Assembly: GCA_038251425.1 (NCBI GenBank)
Contig: JBBSBI010000002.1
Span: 28,945 to 92,944, forward strand
Reading direction: 5' to 3'
Source: JBBRRP01 sp038251425
GTDB taxonomy: Bacteria > Myxococcota_A > Polyangia > Polyangiales > Polyangiaceae
DNA length: 64,000 nucleotides
Part shown: positions 16,401-25,926 of the stretch, one piece after another
Numbering within the stretch: position 1 is the stretch's first letter
Layout of the letters: every line of letters begins with the position of its first letter
Translations under genes and position numbers: made by a program
Notes under the pieces: model-generated
What the model was told of the DNA's origin: nothing
The model's input: only the letters and a program-made list of their open reading frames with translations
Database searches by the model: none

Positions 16401-17753
16401 ATGTCGAAGACCTCTTCTGTGCTCAAATTCGCGGTCGTCGCGGTCGTCGCCTTTGCCGGGGGTGCGCTAGCAACCAGCATCGCCAACGCCACCACTGAAC
16501 AGCAAAATCCATACTATGTGCTCGATCAGCTCGCTCGGGTGCTCGTTCGTATAGAAAACGACTACGTCGATCCCGTCGATCGGAGCCGCCTTATTGAAGG
16601 TGCCATCAAAGGCATGGTTGCGGAGCTGGATCCGCATTCGTCCTTCCTGCCGCGCGAGGATTACGCGATTTTCCAGGGTGACACCCAGGGCCGTTTCGGA
16701 GGCGTCGGCGTCGAGGTCGATTTTGGGAACGACTCCGTCACGGTGATGTCCGTGGTGGAGGGCTCTCCCGCCGAGCAGCGTGGAATCGCGCCCGGCGATC
16801 AGATCATCGCGATCGACGGTCACCCGGTGCGCGGAAAATCCGCCGCGGATTTAGTGCGCACCATGCGCGGTGAACCTGGGAGTAAAGTGAGTTTGAGTCT
16901 GCGCCGAAAGTCCCACGAAGGCCTGCTCACGCTGACGCTAGTGCGTAGAATTATCACTGTCTCGAGCGTTGCTTCCAAGCTACTGAATGAAGGCGTTGGC
17001 TATCTGCGCATCAAGAGCTTTCAGAGTGGCACCCACACTGAATTTCAGGAAGCGCTGGGGAAATTGCGGGAAGCGAACGGCGACGAACTGAGTGCGCTGA
17101 TCCTCGACTTAAGAAACAATCCTGGCGGCTTGGTGGACGAAGCGAGCGCTATCGCCGATGAATTTCTCGACGGCGGGGTCATCTACACCACGCGCCATCG
17201 CCGCGAAATCGTGGACGAAGTAACAGCAAGCTCGGGTGGCAGCGTCAAGCGCGGCCCGATCGCCGTTTTGGTGAACGAATACAGCGCGAGCGCTTCCGAG
17301 CTGCTCGCAGGAGCCCTCCAAGATCAGCACCGAGGCGCAATTATTGGCGCGAAGACATTCGGAAAAGGCTCTGTCCAAAGCATCTTGGATTTGCCAGGTG
17401 GTGACGGGCTCCGCATCACGACCATGCGCTATTACACGCCGAGTGGGCGGGCGATTCAGGCACTTGGGATCACTCCGGATGTGCTCGTCCCCACCCCATT
17501 CGAGGATGTGGATGATATCGTGCGCGAATCCGATCTTGAAGGGCATTTGGCGGCCGAGGGAAAACGCCCGCCGCCTAAAGCTCCGCCTCCGCCTTCCCAA
17601 AACGAAACGCCACCTGGCAAAGCACACGATCCAAGCGAAACGCTGCTTGGAGTGGCTCGCATCACGCCGGTAAATCCGTTGACGGGACCGGACCAGGCAC
17701 TGAAAGTAGCGTACGAAACGTTAACGGGGCGGCGGGGTTCGCAGGGGAAATAG
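16401..17753 (+). CDS. S41 family C-terminal processing peptidase (CtpA-like)
   Basis: 450 residues from the ATG at 16401. The N-terminal segment VLKFAVVAVVAFAGGALATS is a signal anchor. PDZ domain at about 95-180 (GRFGGVGVEVDFG, then GIAPGDQIIAIDGHPV). The S41 domain has the substrate strand LDLRNNPGGL and catalytic Ser in NEYSASASELLAGAL with the Lys in IGAKTFGKGSVQ. The C-terminus (about 400-435) is Pro/Lys-rich. Such peptidases trim or degrade periplasmic proteins from their C-termini. The next gene starts 1 bp after the stop. Confidence 0.94.
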   Translation: MSKTSSVLKFAVVAVVAFAGGALATSIANATTEQQNPYYVLDQLARVLVRIENDYVDPVDRSRLIEGAIKGMVAELDPHSSFLPREDYAIFQGDTQGRFGGVGVEVDFGNDSVTVMSVVEGSPAEQRGIAPGDQIIAIDGHPVRGKSAADLVRTMRGEPGSKVSLSLRRKSHEGLLTLTLVRRIITVSSVASKLLNEGVGYLRIKSFQSGTHTEFQEALGKLREANGDELSALILDLRNNPGGLVDEASAIADEFLDGGVIYTTRHRREIVDEVTASSGGSVKRGPIAVLVNEYSASASELLAGALQDQHRGAIIGAKTFGKGSVQSILDLPGGDGLRITTMRYYTPSGRAIQALGITPDVLVPTPFEDVDDIVRESDLEGHLAAEGKRPPPKAPPPPSQNETPPGKAHDPSETLLGVARITPVNPLTGPDQALKVAYETLTGRRGSQGK

Positions 17754-17754
17754 C

Positions 17755-18555
17755 GTGGTAAACTTGCACGGCCTCAACGTTGAAGTGATCGGGACGGGTC
17801 ACGCCACCACAGTTCTCATGCACGGCTTCCTCGGTTCAGGCAAGAATCTGAGACCGCTTGCGCGTCTTTGGTCTGAGCGTGACCCCAACCGCAAGCTGGT
17901 AGTCGTCGACCTACCGGGTCACGGAGAATCGATGGCACTTGGCGCCGGTGCAACACTGTACACGATGGCGCGGTCAGTATTGGATGGCGTGCAGGCTTTA
18001 GAACTCTCCGAGCCCTTCGTTTTGGTGGGGCATTCGTTGGGAGGTCGCGTTGGTCTGGCGGCGTTGGAGTTAGAGCCCGTGAAGGTCGGCTCTGTAGCGC
18101 TTTTAGACATTGGGCCTGGGCCCATTGATCCCGCGCGATCTGAGAGTCGGCGCGTACTCGATATTCTCTTGGATGCGCCTGAGGTCGTCACGGATAGGAG
18201 CCAAATGCGCGCCTTCCTCATGGAGCGCGGTCTATCTAAAGCGCTTTCGGATTGGATCTTGATGAACTTGAAGGCGCTTTCCGGCGAAGGGAACTCAGAA
18301 TTCACCTGGCGGATCGATCGTCGAGCATTGGATGAACTCCACGGCTCGTTCAACCTCGCGGATCTCTGGCCCGTGGTCGAACGCTTCGGTGCAAAAATCG
18401 CCTGCGCTCGCGGGGAACGTTCGGCGTATGTGAGCGATGCTGACGCGCAGCGTCTTCAGGCGAATGGCGTGAGGGTTCATACGTTAGCGGGCGCGGGACA
18501 TTACGTGCACGTGGACGCTTTGCCCGAGCTTCTGGATTGGCTACGGCTGTTGTGA
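17755..18555 (+). CDS. Alpha/beta hydrolase
   Basis: 266 residues, GTG start one base after the S41 stop codon. Visible motifs: oxyanion loop LMHGFLGSGKN, DLPGHGES, nucleophile elbow GHSLGGR (Ser about 98) and the His in GAGHYVHVDALPE near the end. The arrangement resembles YbfF/MenH-type small acyl hydrolases. Cytosolic. The tight spacing suggests co-expression with the processing peptidase, but no functional link is evident. Confidence 0.9.
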   Translation: MVNLHGLNVEVIGTGHATTVLMHGFLGSGKNLRPLARLWSERDPNRKLVVVDLPGHGESMALGAGATLYTMARSVLDGVQALELSEPFVLVGHSLGGRVGLAALELEPVKVGSVALLDIGPGPIDPARSESRRVLDILLDAPEVVTDRSQMRAFLMERGLSKALSDWILMNLKALSGEGNSEFTWRIDRRALDELHGSFNLADLWPVVERFGAKIACARGERSAYVSDADAQRLQANGVRVHTLAGAGHYVHVDALPELLDWLRLL

Positions 18556-18684
18556 TCCACCCCCGTGGGACTTCTCCTCACATCGCAGTGGGTCGGCGAC
18601 AGAATCGACACGGTATTGTGACGAATGTGTCATGAATGAGGCGAGCCCATTCGCTGTGCCTGCGGGCGCTGCTAATTTTGTTCG

Positions 18685-19062
18685 GTGGTTCGGCGTGCAC
18701 TACTTGGCTTGTTGGGAGCGGTCTTAGGTAGCTACCTCTGGAGCGGTTCGGCTGCTCTCTGCTTCGGGAGGTACGACGAAGCTGTTTGGGAGCGCGAACA
18801 CCCTCTCCCCCACGCGCCTCCGCGGGAACTCGGCCCCTACCGGGTGAGCGTAGCGGACACACGGCGGATTGTGCCGAGCACCGGCCTTGACCAGAAGATC
18901 GAGGTTCAGAACGCCAACAACAACTTGCACGTCATCCGACATACGGACGGACGGGTGTATCAAAGTAGCCCGAAGCAACCCAGCGTCGCATGGCGAACTG
19001 AGTTTCCGAGATGTCCCCGGTTTGTCACACAGCGCAGGCTATGGTCCTCGCGTTCGACATGA
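18685..19062 (+). pseudogene. Possible fragment of an exported myxobacterial protein gene
   Basis: An open frame of 125 codons (GTG start) begins with a good signal peptide (ALLGLLGAVLGSYLWSGSAAL). It continues to IEVQNANNNLHVIRHTDGRVY, a segment that resembles the start of a family of secreted myxobacterial proteins. After that point the sequence loses sense (RRLWSSRST) and the frame stops inside the next gene's leader. I read it as the 5' remnant of a truncated gene; a short functional secreted protein is also possible. The surrounding 18556-19058 stretch shows nothing else recognisable. Confidence 0.4.
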
Positions 19063-20828
19063 AGCGTTTCAGATCCCGTTGGTTCCAGGTTGGTGTATTG
19101 CTCGCCGCGGCTGCGCATGGTTGCACGAAGCTGAAAAGCGGAGATGATATCTTTCTCGATTCAAGCAAAGCAGGTGCCGGCTCCGCTGGCGTCTTGAGTC
19201 CTGGTTTTGACTTAGGATCATTGGGCGGCAACTTAGGCTTCGCGGGCGCAGGAGGCCATGGCGGCCAAGACCCAACGTCCTGCATAGATCCAGCGGGGTT
19301 TCGCGGTCTCGGCTGCAACACCTGCGAGCCTACGGACATTTTTTCTTTGGAGAGTTCGTGCACAGACTCCACTTGCACTCCGTTCGGTAACTCCCTGAGG
19401 CTCGCGAAGCTCGGACTCGACGGTGGGTTGCCGCCGGTTCCGGCTTCGAGCCCGCCAGGAACCGGAGGTGCCGCTGCAGGCGGCCGTGCGTCAACAGGTG
19501 GAAGCGCTGGAAGCGCCGGAAGTTCGGGCAATAACGGCGAAGCCGGAAACTTGGGCGGTGGGGTCGACACCGCGGGCGCCGGGTCGGGCGCTCTGCTTCA
19601 AGGGACTCGCGGGGCAGCCGTGAGTCCGCCTCCACCTCCGGGAATTGCCTGTGCCACACTCAGCGCTAGGGGCAGCGTCGTTTACGTGACGGGTTCGTCC
19701 GCCGTGAAGCCCTTTCTCCAACAGGTGGCTCAACAGCTTTCCACTGGGTCAGGCGTCTATATCGTTTACACCGCCACAGGTTCCTGCATCGGGGTTGACG
19801 CCATCGTGAACTCCACCCCGATGACCAGCGGGCTCGCGCCAGCGCCCGCAACGACCGCCATCTATTGGGACAGCTCATCGAGCACCGGCCAAGAGTGCTA
19901 TCTGCCAGCTGCCGGAGTGCCAGCCGATATCGGCATTTCCGATGTGTTCGCACAAACTTGCACCGGATTTGAACTCACGAACCTCGACGCCCAAGGCATC
20001 CGTGACGCGCACGGACCCATTCAAACGATGACGTTCACCGTCCCGGCAAACTCCGCATACACTGAGATCAGCGCTCAAGCAGCCTATTTTGTGTTTGGGT
20101 TTGGGAAAGATGGAGGCGTCACGGACCCCACCGGGACGACGCCGATCTGGAACGATGAAAGTTTCATTTTTCAGCGAAAAGGCAGCTCCGGTACCCAGAC
20201 CATGCTGGCAGCAGCCATCGGCGTGCCTTCGACGCGTTGGAAAGGCAAGATCCACCAAACCTCCGACGACGTTGCACTCGATCTGCAAGCGGCTGGATCG
20301 AAACAGGACACGGCGAGTAAGGCCATCGGCATTCTGGCTGCCGACTACATCGAGACCAAGAATCTTCGGGCGCAGCTGCACGCCCTGGCCTTTCAGGACT
20401 CCAAGCAAGCGTGCGCCGTGTATCCCGACTCCACGGCAAACGCCCACGACAAGCGCAACGTTCGCGATGGGCACTACCCAATCTGGGGACCTTTGCATCT
20501 GCTTTACAAAGACGACCTCGCTCTAGCCAACCCCGCCCGCCAAGCCATCAGTGACATTCTCGGCTACCTTTCCGGCACAAAACCCCTACCTAACAGCGTT
20601 AAGCTGATCGATGTTTATGCTCAAAGCGGGCTTGTTCCAGAGTGCGCGATGAGCGTCACTCGCTCCAAGGATGGCGGCAATATCGTTCCATTCTCGCCGC
20701 CGAGTCCCTGCAACTGCCTGTTCGAAGCGAAAGCAACCGGGAGAACCAGCTGCACGCCGTGCGTCGTCCAGGGGGACTGCCAGGCCGACCAAAGTTGTTC
20801 ACAGGGATACTGCGAGCAGATTCGCTAA
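19059..20828 (+). CDS. PstS-like substrate-binding lipoprotein with Gly/Ser linker
   Basis: 589 residues from the ATG at 19059, where a lipoprotein signal begins (MKRFRSRWFQVGVLLAAAAH, then the anchor Cys). Residues about 20-190 form a Gly/Ser/Ala-rich linker with a small Cys cluster (LGCNTCEPTD, CTDSTCTPF). From about 205 a periplasmic-binding-protein-like domain starts with VVYVTGSSAVKPFLQQVA, the phosphate-loop style of PstS. It also has GSSGTQTML, a typical second ligand loop. The C-terminus is Cys-rich (CNCLFEAK, CTPCVVQGDC). Phosphate or another oxyanion is the likely ligand. No Pst transporter genes are adjacent, so it may be a surface sensor or scavenger. Confidence 0.82.
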   Translation: MKRFRSRWFQVGVLLAAAAHGCTKLKSGDDIFLDSSKAGAGSAGVLSPGFDLGSLGGNLGFAGAGGHGGQDPTSCIDPAGFRGLGCNTCEPTDIFSLESSCTDSTCTPFGNSLRLAKLGLDGGLPPVPASSPPGTGGAAAGGRASTGGSAGSAGSSGNNGEAGNLGGGVDTAGAGSGALLQGTRGAAVSPPPPPGIACATLSARGSVVYVTGSSAVKPFLQQVAQQLSTGSGVYIVYTATGSCIGVDAIVNSTPMTSGLAPAPATTAIYWDSSSSTGQECYLPAAGVPADIGISDVFAQTCTGFELTNLDAQGIRDAHGPIQTMTFTVPANSAYTEISAQAAYFVFGFGKDGGVTDPTGTTPIWNDESFIFQRKGSSGTQTMLAAAIGVPSTRWKGKIHQTSDDVALDLQAAGSKQDTASKAIGILAADYIETKNLRAQLHALAFQDSKQACAVYPDSTANAHDKRNVRDGHYPIWGPLHLLYKDDLALANPARQAISDILGYLSGTKPLPNSVKLIDVYAQSGLVPECAMSVTRSKDGGNIVPFSPPSPCNCLFEAKATGRTSCTPCVVQGDCQADQSCSQGYCEQIR

Positions 20829-20980
20829 TTGTTTCGGGGGACGCGAAGCTGCAACTTGGTGCCACCGGCAACGTTCGACTGGCCGGCTGCAAACTTAACG
20901 AAGACGACGTCACACCTTCGTCGCTTTGGTTTCGGTAAAACGTAACACCGCGCGACCTCAACGGCGGCAATGCTGCACGA

Positions 20981-22759
20981 GTGTCCAACCTGCTTGTTGC
21001 CCCGATTTCGCCAGACAGCTCCGACCTTTCCACCGATTCAGGTTCACGCTCGCGGTCGGATAACGGTGTCGAGTCGCTCTTCACTCATCCCCCCTCGATT
21101 GGTGAATATACAGTCGTAGACAAGCTGGGCCAGGGCGGGATGTCTGAAGTCTTTCTCACGATGTCACACGGACCCGGCGGTGTGCGACAGCTCTTGGTGA
21201 TCAAAAAATTGATCGGGCACATGAACGACGAGCCCGAGCTTGTTCAAATGTTCTTGGACGAAGTTCGGCTCGCAGCGCAGCTGTCGCACCCCAACGTGGT
21301 GCAAACCCACCGGGCCGGGAGCCACCTGGGCCAGCACTTTCTTGCGATGGAGTATCTGAGGGGGCAGCCTTTGAGCAGAGTAGTGCGCCGGGCAGCGAAA
21401 CGCCTCGGGACTTCTATTCCCTATCCGTTAACGGCCCGCCTCGTCGCAGACGCACTTGCAGGTCTCCACTACGCGCACACCGCGCGCGACTATCATGGCG
21501 AACCTTTGGGGATTGTTCACCGTGACGTGTCTCCCCAAAACATCTTCGTGACGTACGAAGGGGTGGTCAAGCTTCTCGATTTTGGCATCGCGAAAGCGAC
21601 TACCCAACAGACACGAACCAACACAGGGCTCATCAAGGGAAAATTTGGCTACATTGCGCCTGAGCAAGCGGTGGGAGAAGAGGTCGACTGTCGAGTCGAT
21701 ATCTGGAGCATGGGAGTGGTGCTTTGGGAATGCCTAACACTGCACCGGCTCTTCAAAGGGCGCACGGATGCGGCGTCTCTGCAAATGGCTCTGAGCATGG
21801 ACGTGCCTTCGCCTGACGAATTGTGCCCAGAGGTTCCGCCTGCGCTAGCGCGCATCGCAAAGAAGGCTCTCGAACGGGATATTTCCAAGCGCTACCAAAC
21901 TGCTCAGGAAATGCAGGAAGACCTTGAGGAGTGGCTGTCCGGCTTTACCAAGGCTTCGTCGCGTTCCTCGCTTTCACGGTGGATGACGCATTTGTATGCC
22001 GACGCCATCGACGAAGAGCGCGAACGGATGCGTCAATGCGTGGTGCGACTGGACTCGCCTTCCCTGAGTGTCCTGCCCCCGCTCAGCGGGCCACCACTCA
22101 CAATAACCCTTCAGGAATCAACCATTCCCTCGACACCCGATGAACCGGTGCCCGAGTTCCGCAGTCGATTTCTGCGCCGACTTGCCGCTGCTGCCCTCGT
22201 TGCCAGTCTATTCGCAGGCATTCTTACAACGGCGATCCGAATGTCCGCGCGCAACGCGAGCCCTGGCGTCACGCACGCTCAACCAGCGCCAGTGCTAGCT
22301 CAATCACACGCGTTCAAGACTCGCGAGAGCGCCGTTCCGGTGCACCCCACCACGGTTGGGGAGCCCCAGCTGGCACTGAGCCCGGCGATTGCCTCCCTGC
22401 CGCCCAGCGTAGCTCCAAGCGCCCAGCCCGTTATCCTACGCCCCAAGCAACACGCGCATTCAGCTCAATCATCCACGAAAGTGAAAACGGAAGCTCCCGT
22501 CGAGAACGCGGCGTCACAGACTACCACCCAAGCGCACGACACCAACGGAGCCTTTGGCACGCTCACCATCGATTCGGCACCTTGGTCTTACGTCACGATT
22601 AACAACAAGTTGATTGGCGCCACTCCAGTTATCGGGCTGAAGCTTGAAGCTGGCACGTATCAAGTTCATCTCAAGAACCCGGAGCTTGGCCTGGAATCGA
22701 CCTACCCAGTCACCGTTAAGGCGACTCAAACCATCACACGCCGCTTTGGATTGTACTAA
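20981..22759 (+). CDS. Membrane Ser/Thr protein kinase with PEGA domain
   Basis: 592 residues, GTG start. Kinase domain about 38-305: glycine loop LGQGGMSEVF, ATP-binding Lys in LLVIKKL, catalytic HRDVSPQN, DFGIAKA and an APEQA activation segment. One transmembrane helix at about 398-420 (FLRRLAAAALVASLFAGILT), then an Ala/Pro/Ser-rich spacer and a C-terminal PEGA domain (about 525-592, GTLTIDSAPWSYVTINNKLIG). PEGA domains lie outside the membrane and bind surface structures. The following gene overlaps by one base (TAATG), so they form an operon. This architecture is frequent in myxobacterial signalling. Confidence 0.93.
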   Translation: MSNLLVAPISPDSSDLSTDSGSRSRSDNGVESLFTHPPSIGEYTVVDKLGQGGMSEVFLTMSHGPGGVRQLLVIKKLIGHMNDEPELVQMFLDEVRLAAQLSHPNVVQTHRAGSHLGQHFLAMEYLRGQPLSRVVRRAAKRLGTSIPYPLTARLVADALAGLHYAHTARDYHGEPLGIVHRDVSPQNIFVTYEGVVKLLDFGIAKATTQQTRTNTGLIKGKFGYIAPEQAVGEEVDCRVDIWSMGVVLWECLTLHRLFKGRTDAASLQMALSMDVPSPDELCPEVPPALARIAKKALERDISKRYQTAQEMQEDLEEWLSGFTKASSRSSLSRWMTHLYADAIDEERERMRQCVVRLDSPSLSVLPPLSGPPLTITLQESTIPSTPDEPVPEFRSRFLRRLAAAALVASLFAGILTTAIRMSARNASPGVTHAQPAPVLAQSHAFKTRESAVPVHPTTVGEPQLALSPAIASLPPSVAPSAQPVILRPKQHAHSAQSSTKVKTEAPVENAASQTTTQAHDTNGAFGTLTIDSAPWSYVTINNKLIGATPVIGLKLEAGTYQVHLKNPELGLESTYPVTVKATQTITRRFGLY

Positions 22760-23793
22760 TGAGACGTTCAACCTCGTACGTTGGCGCACTGCTCTTGCTC
22801 TCCGGGGCGTGGCTCAGCCACACGCGCGACGCTCGATCGGACACTGACTCCACGGCAAAGCAAGCCGAAGTCGCCTACGCAGCCGTCGATTTTTCTCGAA
22901 CGAGAGAACTGGCTACGAGCGCGCTGATCCAAGGTGGAAATAGCGTGCGTCAGACTGAACGCCTGTATTTTTTGCTTGGGATCGCCGACGCCGCGCTCGG
23001 ACAAAACTCAGAAGCCAGGAACGCGTTCATCGCACTGCTCGCTATCAACCCCAAGCTGCATCTCGATCAAACGCTCTCGCCCAAATTGCGGGCTCCGTAT
23101 GCCGAAGCTGTCGGCTTTTGGAGTAGCTCCAGTGAAAAGCTCACAGCAACGGCGACAACCAGCGCCTCGGGGGATTCGCTGGTGGTAGAGATATCCGATC
23201 CGGTAGACATGGTGAAGCTTGTCGCCGTGCAATCACGCGCGGCGGGTGAAGACTTCAAAACTACCGTTCATCCAGTGGATTCAAGCCACGAGCTTGGCAT
23301 CCCACTTGGAAGCCGACAGGAATTCGTGATCAACCTGTTGGATGAGCACAAAAACGCCATTTTTCAACTGGGAAGCCGTCCCAAACCGCTACGGTTTCTC
23401 CCTAAAAGAGATGAGTTAAGGCCGCCGCCGGAGGTCCCTCATGAGAAAAGCTCGTCGCTAACGATCGTCGGTGGCGTGCTAACAACACTGGGTGCCGTTG
23501 GCCTCGGGAGCGCCATTCCCTTTCATCTTGAACGCAACCAGAAAGCAAACGAGTGGAACAGCGGCGCTTGCGAGGCTCCGGTCGGTTTGTCGCGAGCTCA
23601 GCAATGTCCGACTGTGAATAGAGCCCTCGAGAAAGCAGAAGAACGAGCGACGGTGCTCTACGCAACTGGAGGCGCTTTGCTTACCGGCGGATTCCTGACG
23701 CTACTTTTGGCACCCAACGCACAAGAAGCCACGGGTCAGGCCTTGGCCTGCGAAGCCAGCTTCACGAGTGTGCTCTGCACTGGGCACTTCTAG
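22759..23793 (+). CDS. Exported TPR-like protein, kinase partner
   Basis: 344 residues. Signal peptide (about 1-27, YVGALLLLSGAWLSHTRDA). A helical TPR-like part (about 30-120) includes YFLLGIADAALGQNSEARNAFIALLAINPKLHL, followed by a beta-rich middle and a pair of hydrophobic helices (about 235-255 and 295-315) joined by a Cys-containing loop. The start codon overlaps the kinase stop codon. Similar kinase-adjacent proteins occur in myxobacteria; the role, perhaps sensing or assembly at the envelope, is inferred from position only. Confidence 0.75.
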   Translation: MRRSTSYVGALLLLSGAWLSHTRDARSDTDSTAKQAEVAYAAVDFSRTRELATSALIQGGNSVRQTERLYFLLGIADAALGQNSEARNAFIALLAINPKLHLDQTLSPKLRAPYAEAVGFWSSSSEKLTATATTSASGDSLVVEISDPVDMVKLVAVQSRAAGEDFKTTVHPVDSSHELGIPLGSRQEFVINLLDEHKNAIFQLGSRPKPLRFLPKRDELRPPPEVPHEKSSSLTIVGGVLTTLGAVGLGSAIPFHLERNQKANEWNSGACEAPVGLSRAQQCPTVNRALEKAEERATVLYATGGALLTGGFLTLLLAPNAQEATGQALACEASFTSVLCTGHF

Positions 23794-23802
23794 GAGCTCT
23801 GC

Positions 23803-25782
23803 TCAGCCTCTCAGTACCGCGCGCACGCGCTCGACCAGGCTATCTCGATCGAGCCCGTGGTGTCGGAGCACCTCTGGATTCCGGCCGCATACCGGCACGC
23901 TTTCGACTCCGATGTTGTGAACCCGCGGAGAATTCTTGAGCCCAAACGTGGCCACTGTGGCTCCCACGAGCTGCCCTTGCCCACCCACCACGTAGTGATT
24001 ATCAAGCGTGAACACGTGCGCGCGTGCCCCGAGGCTGCTCAGCAGCCAGGCCGCGTCGATGCGATTCTGCCAGGGCAGAGCCATCACCCCAACCGCTAGC
24101 CCGTGCTCCTTTCTGAGCGCTTCAGCCGCGTGCCAAGCCTCTGTTAACAGGATGGGGCCCGAGCCAATGAAGACGGCGTCATCTCCCGAAAGAACCTCCA
24201 CGCCTCGGCCTTCCACAAGCTCAGTATCCGGCAATTTGAACGGCACCTCATAGGGAATACTCACCAGTCGGAGCCACACGCTGCTCCGAGTTGTTTCGGT
24301 GGCCCAAACGAGCGCACGACCGACTTCAGCTTCGGTGGCAGGCTCCAGTAACACCAGGTTTGGAACCGCCGCAAGCGCTGAAATATCTCGAACCGATTGA
24401 TGCGAGTGGCCCGGACCCGCCGGGAGCAATCCCGCGAGCGATGCCACGTAGATCACGCGAGAGTGCTCGGTCGCATTATTGTAGATTTGCTCATTGGCGC
24501 GCGTCGCAAGAAAACAGGCAAAAGAGTGGCAAATTGGCAAAATTCCCTCGCGTGCCATGCTGCCCGCTTGGCTCACCATATCCATCTCGGCGATGCCACA
24601 TTCGATGAAACGTTCGGGATAAGCCTCTTTCGAGGGTAGCTGCCCCGTGTCGACAAGTAGGTCCGCATCCATCACACAAAGCTCGGGGACTTTACCCATC
24701 TGCTCTAACAACGCTTTGGCATACGCTCCGATCAAACGCTGCGGATTTCCAGCAGCTGGTACCGGCTGGCTTTCTTCAGAACTGAACGCGAGCCGTTCAA
24801 CGCCCAACGCATCGCACTGCCGGTGCAAACGCGCGACCAACTCCTCGGCCGCCCGCTGATAGTTCTCAGCGTTCGGCGCTCCCGAGTGAAAACGATAGAG
24901 AGAGACGTCAGAATCCAAGCTCGTGTGCTCCATGAAAGAGACGCCACGCCCTTTGATCGTATGCGCAATGATAACCTGCGGTGCATCGGTCACCGCGCGC
25001 GAACTTTGGAATGCTTCGCCTAGCGCCCAATAATCGTGACCATCCACCGGAAACACACGCCAACCAAACGCTTCGAATTTCTTGACGAGATCGCCCAGAT
25101 CGCTGGTTTTTTCGACAAACGAATCGCTTTGAAGCTTGTTGTGGTCCACGATGACCGTGATCTCACTCAGCTTCCGATTCGTCGCCGAAATCAACGACTC
25201 CCAGATTTGCCCTTCCTGGAGTTCACCATCGCCGGTCATCACGAAAATTCGTCCGCTCTGACCTTTGTGGCGGCGTGCCCAGGCCATGCCTTTAGCCTTT
25301 GAGATCCCCATGCCGAGGGAGCCGGTATTGGCCACGATGCCGGGAGTGCCGACATCTGGATGCCCAGGCAATCCACCGAGCACGCGCAACTTGTGGATGA
25401 GTTCAAACGGAAGCAGGCCGAGCGCCGTGCGCACCGCGTACAAACCGGGTGCATCGTGTCCTTTAGATGAAAAGTAGATGTCATCTGCGCGGTCAAGTGA
25501 AGCTACGGGAGCGCGAGTGAGCTCCTCAAGGTGGAGCCACGTGACGATGTCTAGGCTCGAAAAAGAACTCCCCAAGTGTCCAGATCCCGCCTTGCCTATC
25601 ATATAGAGAACGTTCAGTCGGCAGGCATCCGCGAAAAGCAGGGCCCGACGCTCCCGTTCTACAGGAAGCGCCAAAATCTTAGCGAACTCCGCTTCTGGCA
25701 CCCAAAGCAATCTGCCCACAACCACATCACCAACGAGATCACCCATGCGTATCGGGTAGCCTACTAGTCGTGACAACTTCAC
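23803..25782 (-). CDS. Transketolase, single-chain, divergent type
   Basis: 659 residues. After a 45-residue extension, the transketolase N-half starts (ADACRLNVLYMIGKAGSGHLG) with the ThDP motif GDGELQEGQIWESLISATN and IVDHNKLQSD. The pyrimidine-binding half begins near 350 and has FIECGIAEMDMVSQAGSMAREG; a C-terminal domain follows (about 540-659). It looks like a fusion of the two subunits of split transketolases rather than classic TktA. It transfers two-carbon units between sugar phosphates. It is transcribed divergently, 144 bp from the sugar-acid cluster, so it may feed that pathway instead of central metabolism. Ends 10 bp from the converging exported-protein gene. Confidence 0.88.
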   Translation of the reverse strand: MKLSRLVGYPIRMGDLVGDVVVGRLLWVPEAEFAKILALPVERERRALLFADACRLNVLYMIGKAGSGHLGSSFSSLDIVTWLHLEELTRAPVASLDRADDIYFSSKGHDAPGLYAVRTALGLLPFELIHKLRVLGGLPGHPDVGTPGIVANTGSLGMGISKAKGMAWARRHKGQSGRIFVMTGDGELQEGQIWESLISATNRKLSEITVIVDHNKLQSDSFVEKTSDLGDLVKKFEAFGWRVFPVDGHDYWALGEAFQSSRAVTDAPQVIIAHTIKGRGVSFMEHTSLDSDVSLYRFHSGAPNAENYQRAAEELVARLHRQCDALGVERLAFSSEESQPVPAAGNPQRLIGAYAKALLEQMGKVPELCVMDADLLVDTGQLPSKEAYPERFIECGIAEMDMVSQAGSMAREGILPICHSFACFLATRANEQIYNNATEHSRVIYVASLAGLLPAGPGHSHQSVRDISALAAVPNLVLLEPATEAEVGRALVWATETTRSSVWLRLVSIPYEVPFKLPDTELVEGRGVEVLSGDDAVFIGSGPILLTEAWHAAEALRKEHGLAVGVMALPWQNRIDAAWLLSSLGARAHVFTLDNHYVVGGQGQLVGATVATFGLKNSPRVHNIGVESVPVCGRNPEVLRHHGLDRDSLVERVRAVLRG

Positions 25783-25926
25783 GACTGTTCGGTGAAGTTT
25801 GCGAAGATCTGAACGCGGAATGACTTTTCAGTTTGCGCTCGTCAGCGCGGGGCCACTGTCACACGCGAGACGAAGTCGTTGGTGAACTGTTACAGAGTCG
25901 TCAATTGAGTAACCTAAGGTGCACGC

